Assembly: GCA_026387805.1 (NCBI GenBank)
Contig: JAPLKY010000250.1
Span: forward strand, 1-14,301
From: Candidatus Krumholzibacteriia bacterium
Lineage (GTDB): Bacteria; Krumholzibacteriota; Krumholzibacteriia; Krumholzibacteriales; Krumholzibacteriaceae
Reading direction: 5' to 3'
Length of the DNA stretch: 14,301 nt
The notes below the pieces were generated by a model. The model saw nothing but the letters and a program-made list of their open reading frames with translations. It did no database searches and was not told where the DNA came from. How positions within the stretch are numbered: position 1 is the stretch's first letter; each line of letters opens with the position of its first letter. The translations under genes and the position numbers were made by a program. This document shows positions 7,921 to 14,301 of this stretch, piece after piece.

Positions 7921-8297
7921 AGAAGGGAAAAGTGCTGGTCGTCGACGACGAGGTGAACATCACGCAGATCCTCGAGTTCTCGATCGGCGCCGAAGGCTTC
8001 GAGGTGATCACGGCCCAGAACGGCGAAGAGGCGATCGAAAAGGCGCGCCGGGAACAGCCCGATCTCATCATACTCGACGTCATGATGCCGAAGATCGACG
8101 GTTACGAGGCGTGCCGCATCCTCAAGGCAAATCCGCTCACGAGGAGTATCCCCGTCGTGCTTCTCACGGCGAAGGGGCGGGACATCGACAAGCGGCTTGG
8201 AATGGAAGTCGGCGCGACCGATTACATCGTGAAGCCGTTCAGCCCCAACAGGCTCGTCGAAAGGATCAATCAGCTTCTCTCCTGCCACAAGAAATAG
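7917..8297 (+). CDS. stand-alone CheY-like response regulator
   Basis: A 126-aa single receiver domain with no output domain. Acidic pair D10/D11, phospho-acceptor D54 in IILDVMMPKIDG, T84 in LLTAK and K106 in IVKPFS are all present, so it should accept phosphate. A near-perfect SD, AAGGAGGA (7903-7910), lies 6 nt before the ATG, which overlaps the previous stop as ATGA. Translational coupling to the HK-GAF-HD-GYP gene makes that kinase a likely donor. Without a DNA-binding or enzymatic domain it must work by protein contact, as a phosphate sink, or as a relay intermediate. The receiver closely resembles that of the first gene of the operon, consistent with shared kinases. Confidence 0.9.
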   Translation: MKKGKVLVVDDEVNITQILEFSIGAEGFEVITAQNGEEAIEKARREQPDLIILDVMMPKIDGYEACRILKANPLTRSIPVVLLTAKGRDIDKRLGMEVGATDYIVKPFSPNRLVERINQLLSCHKK

Positions 8298-8306
8298 CGG
8301 TTTTAG

Positions 8307-8335
8307 TTGCGGGGAGGGGATGGCTTCCGTATTGT
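8307..8335 (+). promoter_or_regulatory. candidate sigma-70 promoter placing the priA start at or next to the ATG
   Basis: TTGCGG (8307-8312) and TATTGT (8330-8335) are separated by 17 bp. The -10 ends 7 nt before ATG 8343, so transcription would begin at about the first base of the codon and give a leaderless mRNA. No SD is properly spaced before that ATG, which fits. Both hexamers deviate from consensus (4 of 6 matches each). Confidence 0.4.
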
Positions 8336-8342
8336 GAACGGT

Positions 8343-10346
8343 ATGGGAACCTCGCAGAAGCCGTCCTCTCTCTTCGACGTCGCCGTCCCGTTTCCCGTCG
8401 ACAAATTGTTCACGTACGCGGTGCCGGAAGCGTTTCGAGGCCGGGTGAAACCTGGCTCGCGCGTGCTCGTGCCGTTCGGACACAGGCGCGTCACCGGTTA
8501 CGCGATTGCGGAGCTGCGCCGTGCGCCGGGCGCGGTCAAGCTCAAGGAGATCGCGGCGCTCGTCGACGAGGAACCTCTCCTCACCGAAGAGCTCCTCGAT
8601 CTCGCCCGCTGGATGTCCGCGTACTACATCCATCCGCTCGGCGAGGTTCTCAGGGCGGTCCTTCCGTCGACGATCAAGGGGAAGGGGCGGCCGGCGGGCG
8701 AGGACGAGACGAAAGGGAAGTTCCCGGAGGAAATCGAATATCCCGCGTTCACCCCCGATCAGGCGGTGGCGTTCGAGCGGATTCGCGCGGCGATCGACTC
8801 CGGTGCCTCGGCGCGGTTCCTGCTCCACGGAGTCACGGGGAGCGGGAAGACCGAGGTGTATCTGCGCTGCATCGAAGAGGCGCTGAACAGGGGAAAGAGC
8901 GCTCTCGTTCTCGTTCCCGAAATCGCCCTCATCCCGCAGACGACGTCCCGTTTCAGGCGGAGATTCGGAGAGGCGGTCGCCGTGCTCCATAGCCGGCTCT
9001 CGGGCGCGCAGCGCGCGGCGCTCTGGCGCGGCGCCCGGAGCGGCGAGATCCGCATCGTGATCGGCGCCCGGTCCGCGGTCTTCGTGCCGCTCGCGCGTCT
9101 CGGGATCATCGTCGTGGACGAGGAGCAGGATTCTTCGTTCAAGCAGGAGGACAAGCCGCGCTACAACGCCGTGCAGGCGGCCGAGTTCAGGGCCCGGCGC
9201 GAGGGCGCCGTGCTTCTCCTCGGCTCGGCGACGCCGTCGCTCGAGGCGTACGACGCCGCCCGTCGCGGCGAGACCGGCTATCTCGTTCTCCGCTCGAGGC
9301 CGCTCGGGCTCGAGCTGCCGCGCGTCGAGATCGTCGATATGCGGGGGCGCTACGAGATATTTTCCGAGGAGCTCCTCCGTTCGCTCGAGGAATGCGTCGG
9401 GCGGGGCGAGCAGGCGGTCGTGCTCCTCAACAGGCGCGGACACGCGAACTTCGTCCAGTGCCGAGGTTGCGGCTGGATCGAGCAGTGTCCCAATTGCTCC
9501 ATCTCGCTCACGTTTCACAGCCGCGGCCAGAAGCTCCTCTGTCATTACTGCGGACACACGGGCAGCGTTCCCGACGCCTGCCCCCGCTGCGGGAAATACA
9601 AGATCGTGCATCGCGGGACCGGCACGGAGCGCGTGGAGATGGAGCTCATGAATCTGCTCCCCGGCGTGAGGGTCGCCCGGATGGATCTCGACACGACCGC
9701 GGGCCGCGCGGGCCACCTCGCCGTGCTCGAACGATTTTCGAGCGGCGAGAAGGACGTGCTTCTCGGCACGCAGATGGTCGCGAAAGGCCATCACTATCCG
9801 AACGTCACCGTCATTGGCGTGCTCTCGGCGGACCGGGGGCTCTGCTTTCCCGATTTCCGCGCGGCGGAAAAGACCTTCCGGCTCCTCTTCCAGGCGGCGG
9901 GGAGAACGGGGCGGGGGGAGAAGGGGGGCAAGGTTCTGATCCAGACCTTCGCGCCGGAGCATTTCATCTACCGGTACCTCGTAGGGCATGATTACGAAGG
10001 ATTCGCCGAGGAAGAGCTCGGGATGCGGAAAGCGCTCGGATATCCTCCAGCCGGCCGGCTCATGCTTTTCACCGTATCGGCGCGCACGCGCGAGCAGGCG
10101 GAATCGGCCGCCGCGAAGATCGCGGGAGCGCTCGAGCGCTCGCTCGCTCCCGCCGGCGCGGCCGTTCTCGGACCCACGCCGGCGCTCGTCGAACGGATGC
10201 GCGGGCGGCACCGTTTTCAGCTTCTCGTCAGGGGGGTGCTCGAGCCGGAAGCCCGCGGGGCCATGGTACGATCGGCGCGCGAGTCGCTTGCCGGAGCGAA
10301 GCAGGTCGATCTCCAATGGGACGTCGATCCGATCGAACTCTCGTAG
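8343..10346 (+). CDS. priA: primosomal protein N' (replication restart 3'-to-5' helicase PriA)
   Basis: A 667-aa superfamily-2 helicase that recognises stalled forks and loads the replicative helicase. The N-terminal 3'-DNA-binding domain (about 11-106, with VPFPVDKLFTYAVPE) is present. Walker A is GVTGSGKT (163-170) and motif II is DEEQ (259-262). Eight cysteines (373, 376, 382, 385, 400, 403, 413, 416) form the two zinc sites, followed by GTGTERVE, LLGTQMVAKGHHYP and QAAGRTGRG (517-525). Between the DNA-binding and helicase domains there is only a charged linker of about 25-30 residues, where E. coli PriA has a winged helix, so Walker A falls about 60 residues earlier. I chose ATG 8343 because family similarity begins just after it. 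In-frame GTG 8334 and TTG 8307 are upstream alternatives. The gene follows the signalling operon by 45 bp and may be read from its own promoter. Confidence 0.95.
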   Translation: MGTSQKPSSLFDVAVPFPVDKLFTYAVPEAFRGRVKPGSRVLVPFGHRRVTGYAIAELRRAPGAVKLKEIAALVDEEPLLTEELLDLARWMSAYYIHPLGEVLRAVLPSTIKGKGRPAGEDETKGKFPEEIEYPAFTPDQAVAFERIRAAIDSGASARFLLHGVTGSGKTEVYLRCIEEALNRGKSALVLVPEIALIPQTTSRFRRRFGEAVAVLHSRLSGAQRAALWRGARSGEIRIVIGARSAVFVPLARLGIIVVDEEQDSSFKQEDKPRYNAVQAAEFRARREGAVLLLGSATPSLEAYDAARRGETGYLVLRSRPLGLELPRVEIVDMRGRYEIFSEELLRSLEECVGRGEQAVVLLNRRGHANFVQCRGCGWIEQCPNCSISLTFHSRGQKLLCHYCGHTGSVPDACPRCGKYKIVHRGTGTERVEMELMNLLPGVRVARMDLDTTAGRAGHLAVLERFSSGEKDVLLGTQMVAKGHHYPNVTVIGVLSADRGLCFPDFRAAEKTFRLLFQAAGRTGRGEKGGKVLIQTFAPEHFIYRYLVGHDYEGFAEEELGMRKALGYPPAGRLMLFTVSARTREQAESAAAKIAGALERSLAPAGAAVLGPTPALVERMRGRHRFQLLVRGVLEPEARGAMVRSARESLAGAKQVDLQWDVDPIELS

Positions 10347-10369
10347 GCTGCCGCGCGATTCGATAGTGC

Positions 10370-10398
10370 TTGACACCATGCCGGACGCTTGGTAGCTT
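10370..10398 (+). promoter_or_regulatory. sigma-70-type promoter for the TPR lipoprotein gene
   Basis: TTGACA (10370-10375), a 17-bp spacer and TAGCTT (10393-10398). The -35 is perfect and the spacing ideal; the -10 matches at four of six positions. Start near 10405 gives a leader of about 160 nt. Confidence 0.65.
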
Positions 10399-10426
10399 TT
10401 ACGGGTAGGCAGCATAACCTCACAAT

Positions 10427-10444
10427 GATCAATTTTTTTTGATC
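10427..10444. repeat. 18-bp inverted repeat with a T6 centre in the lipoprotein leader
   Basis: GATCAA, six T, TTGATC form a perfect 6-bp dyad about 20 nt downstream of the predicted start. It may be an operator or an mRNA hairpin. It is AT-rich in a GC-rich setting and there is no U-run after it, so it is not a standard terminator. Confidence 0.45.
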
Positions 10445-10564
10445 GCGTTGAGCGCTTTCCAGGAGGACTTCCCCGGGCACATGCAGGAGACGGCTACGAG
10501 CCCTGAGTTCCCGGAGAGCATCGGTTTTTGCCGGCGAAACGGGCCGGAAGGAGGCATCGGGCAG

Positions 10565-11614
10565 ATGAAACGGAACATGTCCATTCTCGCGATCCTCGTC
10601 CTTTCCCTCATCGCGACGTACTCGTGCAAGAGCAAGGAGACGATGAGCGCGATTCTCCACAACGATCAAGGCACCTACGACAAGGCTATCGAACAGGCCA
10701 AGCTCGCGATCGAGAAGAATCCGAACGACGCCGACGCGCACTTCGAGCTCGGCAGATCCTATAGCTATACCGGGGACATGGTGGGAGCGTACGAGGAGTT
10801 CCAGACGGCCGCACGGCTGGATCCCAAGAGAGTGGCCGACGCCGAGACCGGCATCAAATCGAACTGGGCGAAGCATTTCAACGCCGGGATCAGCGAATTC
10901 CAGACGGATAATCTCGCCGGCGCGGCGCACGAGTTCGAGCTCACGACGCAATCCGATCCGCGGCAGGTCAAGGGATGGCTCAACCTCGCGAAGGTATACG
11001 CCAGCCTGGCGATCGGCGATTCGACGTACACGGTTCGGGAATACGCGGCCGTCGACACCCTCATAGCGATGACGAAGGAGGACAGCGAGGATTACGCGAG
11101 CGTTCTCGCCCTTACCGGCCACGTCATGGTGAAGCGCGGGATGAAGGAAGAAGCCCTGAAGATCTTCGACAAGCTCCTGCTGGACGATCCGGCGAACTAC
11201 GAGGAAGTCGAGCGCGCGGGCAACGATTACCTCGTCACAAAGGATTGGGAGAGCGGAGCCACCTTCCTCCAGATGGCGGTCGATGCCCGGAAGAAGACCG
11301 ATTCGGAGGATTTCGAATCGTACTACAATCTCGGAGTCGCGTATTTCAACGCGAAGAACTGCCCCAAGGCCGTCGAGGCGTACCTGTCCGCGTACGATAT
11401 CGATCCGGAGAACAAGCAGGGCAACTACAGCCTGCTCCTCACCTACTACTCGTGCGAGATGTACGACGACGCGATCCTGCAGGGGCAGAAGTACACGGAG
11501 AAATGGCCGGAGGATCCGAACGCATGGAATGTGTTGAGTCGTTGCTACGGTAAAAAGGGAATGAAGATCAAAGCGGAAGAAGCCATGAAGAAAGCCCAGG
11601 AGCTGTCGCAGTAA
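10565..11614 (+). CDS. TPR-repeat lipoprotein or exported TPR protein
   Basis: A 349-aa protein with a signal peptide: MKRN, then a hydrophobic stretch (about 5-18), then a possible lipobox ending at C21 (ATYSC). The -1 Ser fits, but Thr at -3 is unusual for a lipobox, so lipidation is likely rather than certain. The rest is helical tetratricopeptide repeats, visible as units at about 36-88 (YDKAIEQAKLAIEKNPND, then ELGRSYSYTGDMVGAYEEF), 102-132, 138-168, 180-212, 216-244, 252-284 and 286-345. Such proteins act as scaffolds for envelope complexes; nothing here names a partner. ATG 10565 follows AAGGAGG (10548-10554) by 10 nt. An in-frame ATG at 10481 would put 28 residues in front of the signal sequence and is less likely. 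The gene has its own promoter and a hairpin after it, so it appears monocistronic. Confidence 0.85.
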   Translation: MKRNMSILAILVLSLIATYSCKSKETMSAILHNDQGTYDKAIEQAKLAIEKNPNDADAHFELGRSYSYTGDMVGAYEEFQTAARLDPKRVADAETGIKSNWAKHFNAGISEFQTDNLAGAAHEFELTTQSDPRQVKGWLNLAKVYASLAIGDSTYTVREYAAVDTLIAMTKEDSEDYASVLALTGHVMVKRGMKEEALKIFDKLLLDDPANYEEVERAGNDYLVTKDWESGATFLQMAVDARKKTDSEDFESYYNLGVAYFNAKNCPKAVEAYLSAYDIDPENKQGNYSLLLTYYSCEMYDDAILQGQKYTEKWPEDPNAWNVLSRCYGKKGMKIKAEEAMKKAQELSQ

Positions 11615-11623
11615 CGATCGATT

Positions 11624-11659
11624 CCGGGGAGCGCCGGGCTTCAGCGCCCGGCGCCCCGG
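11624..11659 (+). terminator. strong GC hairpin after the TPR gene (possible terminator)
   Basis: CCGGGG plus CGCCGGGC pair with their complement across a six-base loop (TTCAGC), with a 2-nt bulge, starting 10 nt after the stop. No T-run follows, so it may work with Rho, protect the 3' end, or be a U-less terminator. Confidence 0.5.
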
Positions 11660-11733
11660 CATCCAGGGGCGCGGGGCGGGCATTTGGAACGGTTTATGCG
11701 AGAGACAGAGCAGGGAAGCGATTCCCATAATCC

Positions 11734-11761
11734 TTGACAAGGGGGCGGCATTTCGTAATAT
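11734..11761 (+). promoter_or_regulatory. sigma-70-type promoter for rho
   Basis: TTGACA (11734-11739) and TAATAT (11756-11761) with a 16-bp spacer. The -35 is perfect and the -10 matches at five of six positions. Start near 11768 gives a leader of about 205 nt before rho. Confidence 0.75.
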
Positions 11762-11767
11762 TGGAGA

Positions 11768-11974
11768 GGCTTGAGAACAGCGTTCGTCCGATACGTACCG
11801 TTCAACCTTCTTCAGTGCGCATGCGGAAGGGCAGCTCCCGAAAAGGTTTCCTTTTAGAATATTCAGTTCAAAGCCAAGCCGGCCGTGTTTCGTCCGCGTT
11901 CGAGGCGCCGGCTGGTCTTAATAGATAACAAATTCGGATTGTGAACTTCCACGAAAGGCAGAGGTCCGACCGTG
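11768..11974 (+). promoter_or_regulatory. long 5' leader of rho
   Basis: No convincing gene is visible here. Two dyads can be seen: AAAAGG-TTT-CCTTTT (11841-11855) and AGCCGGC...GCCGGCT (11877-11883 with 11907-11913). The leader is relatively AT-rich compared with the genes around it. In E. coli, rho is autoregulated by termination in its leader, so this stretch may do the same. That is an analogy; I cannot show Rho-binding sites by eye. Confidence 0.35.
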
Positions 11975-13222
<1,248 letters not shown>

Positions 13223-13240
13223 GTCCCGCAGGGCGAAGGC

Positions 13241-13289
13241 CCCCGGGGGAGATACGGCCCGGGGCGCCGGAAAATTCCGTTTGTTTTTT
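13241..13289 (+). terminator. rho intrinsic terminator region
   Basis: A CCCCGGG/CCCGGGG hairpin (13241-13247 with 13258-13264) is followed by a short CGGA-AAAT-TCCG stem and then a T-rich run (TTTGTTTTTT, 13280-13289). The second stem and T-run are the most terminator-like element in the window. Confidence 0.65.
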
Positions 13290-13302
13290 CGGGACTACGC
13301 TA

Positions 13303-13332
13303 TTACATTTACCACACTTTTCATGGTATAAT
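13303..13332 (+). promoter_or_regulatory. sigma-70-type promoter for rpmE
   Basis: TTACAT (13303-13308), an 18-bp spacer and a perfect TATAAT (13327-13332). Start near 13339 gives a leader of about 50 nt. It lies just after the rho terminator. Confidence 0.7.
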
Positions 13333-13389
13333 CCCATGGCAGGCCGGTATGCGGTCCACGCACGCGTCGGAAGAAACAGGGAGTAGGCA

Positions 13390-13638
13390 ATGAAAAAGGA
13401 TATCCATCCCGATTACAAGCGGATGAAGATCACGTGCCTCTGCGGGAACGTGATAGAAACATCATCCACCCAGCAAGACATCCACGTTGAAATCTGTTCC
13501 CGGTGCCATCCGTTCTTCACGGGAAAGCAGAAGCTCATCGACACCGCCGGTCGCGTCGAGCGTTTCCAGCGCAAGTACGCCGACTACAAGGGGAAGAAGA
13601 AGACCGAGAAGGACGCCGGAACGGACACGGGGAAGTAA
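13390..13638 (+). CDS. rpmE: 50S ribosomal protein L31 (zinc-binding, C+ form)
   Basis: An 82-aa small ribosomal protein of the large subunit that forms an inter-subunit bridge. The start MKKDIHPDYK and the segment HPFFTGKQKLIDTAGRVERF are family signatures. Four cysteines (C16, C18, C36, C39) make it the zinc-binding type, which usually serves when zinc is plentiful. The tail after residue 68 is lysine/acid-rich and longer than in the shortest L31s. AGGGAG lies about 6 nt before the ATG. DUF1385 follows 42 nt downstream and is probably co-transcribed. Confidence 0.96.
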   Translation: MKKDIHPDYKRMKITCLCGNVIETSSTQQDIHVEICSRCHPFFTGKQKLIDTAGRVERFQRKYADYKGKKKTEKDAGTDTGK

Positions 13639-13680
13639 GCTCGCCGCAACAATCCTCAGCCGCGCTCGTGTAAGGGGTTC

Positions 13681-14301
13681 ATGTCCGAAACAGACGCGAG
13701 AAAGCGCCTCCAGGTGGGCGGCCAGGCCGTCATCGAGGGCGTGATGATGCGTTCGCCGGATTGCATCGCCACCGCGGTGCGGACTTCGGGGGGCGCGATC
13801 GTCGTGCAGAGAGAACCCTTCAGGAGCCTCGTCAAGCGATATCGCCCGCTCAATATTCCGGTGATCCGGGGAGCGATCGCGTTCGTCGAAACCTTCGTCA
13901 TCGCGATCAAGGCGCTTTCATTCTCGGCCGAGAAGGCCACGGAGGAGCTTCCCGGGAAGGGAGGCGCCGCCGCGGGAGGCGCCGTCAAGGATCAGGACGC
14001 GGCGGCCGCCGGCGGGGTTGCCGCGGCTCCCGGCGCCGACGCGAAGAAGGCCGGCAAGGGGCTTTCGGTCCTCCACATCGCCATCACGATCATCGCGGCG
14101 TTCGCGCTCGGCTTCGGGTTGTTCTTCTACCTGCCGCTCTTTCTCACGGAGCTCACCGGCCTCAAGCAAGGGGTGCTCTTCAATCTGGTCGACGGCGTGA
14201 TCCGCCTCGTCTTTCTCGTCATGTACATCGTGCTCATCACGCGTTGGAAAGAGATGCGGCGTATATTCGAGTATCACGGCGCCGAGCACAAGACGATCTC
14301 C
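13681..14301 (+). CDS. DUF1385 family membrane protein (YqhQ-like), 3' truncated by window
   Basis: The first 207 codons of a gene that continues past the window. The opening VGGQAVIEGVMMRSPDC is the hallmark of DUF1385, and the EYHGAEHK segment near the end of the visible part is the second conserved block. A hydrophobic segment (about 58-80) and two clear membrane helices (about 129-158 and 166-187) are visible. Between them, residues about 86-127 form an Ala/Gly/Lys-rich, low-complexity stretch. Function is not established. The gene is often found between rpmE and prfA/prmC in bacteria, so prfA may lie just beyond the window. ATG 13681 has AAGGGG 3 nt upstream, a tight but plausible SD. 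Confidence 0.9.
   Translation, partial: MSETDARKRLQVGGQAVIEGVMMRSPDCIATAVRTSGGAIVVQREPFRSLVKRYRPLNIPVIRGAIAFVETFVIAIKALSFSAEKATEELPGKGGAAAGGAVKDQDAAAAGGVAAAPGADAKKAGKGLSVLHIAITIIAAFALGFGLFFYLPLFLTELTGLKQGVLFNLVDGVIRLVFLVMYIVLITRWKEMRRIFEYHGAEHKTIS

Noticed and set aside
7887..10415. Minus-strand open frame of 842 codons opposite the receiver and priA
   Set aside because: It runs across unrelated + strand genes and has no family motif.
10439..10564. Extension of the TPR protein to a TTG at 10439 or ATG at 10481
   Set aside because: It would bury the signal peptide; AAGGAGG directly before ATG 10565 decides the start. AGGAGG at 10461 is 14 nt from ATG 10481, too far.
11734..11928. Small open frame of 64 codons in front of rho
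   Set aside because: It begins inside the -35 element, has no SD and no recognisable motif.

Overview
The window is GC-rich bacterial DNA in which every gene I can support lies on the + strand. All intact families are bacterial: TsaD, PriA, Rho, ribosomal protein L31 and a DUF1385 membrane protein. Sigma-70-like promoters and Shine-Dalgarno (SD) sites are easy to find. The genes are dense, with short gaps and ATGA/TTGA-type junctions in the signalling block. A lipoprotein-like TPR protein points to a Gram-negative-type envelope. The mix of multi-sensor histidine kinases, HD-GYP domains and a TPR lipoprotein would fit an uncultured lineage near the FCB or delta-proteobacterial groups, but that placement is a guess and no marker here fixes it.

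Layout. (1) 1-291: the 3' end of tsaD. (2) 292-539: a regulatory gap with a strong candidate sigma-54 promoter and nested small palindromes. (3) 540-8297: a five-gene signalling operon made of a REC-GGDDF response regulator, a small soluble histidine kinase, a 997-aa membrane kinase fused to GAF and HD-GYP domains, an 841-aa soluble paralogue of the same architecture, and a stand-alone CheY-like receiver. (4) 8343-10346: priA, shortened where the winged-helix domain normally lies and possibly read from a leaderless transcript. (5) 10370-11614: a promoter and a TPR lipoprotein. (6) 11624-13289: a hairpin, a promoter with a leader of about 200 nt, rho, and a terminator. (7) 13303 to the end: a promoter, rpmE and a truncated DUF1385 gene.

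How the genes work together. The operon encodes three histidine kinases and two receivers but no DNA-binding output domain. Its outputs are a GGDEF-type domain (c-di-GMP synthesis) and two HD-GYP domains (c-di-GMP hydrolysis or binding). Both HD-GYP domains carry substitutions at metal-site positions, and the second has lost the His of the HD pair. The simplest reading is a self-contained phosphorelay/c-di-GMP module in which kinase and nucleotide domains on one chain influence each other. This is the part of the window most likely to be undescribed. The remaining genes are housekeeping genes for tRNA modification, replication restart, transcription termination and translation.
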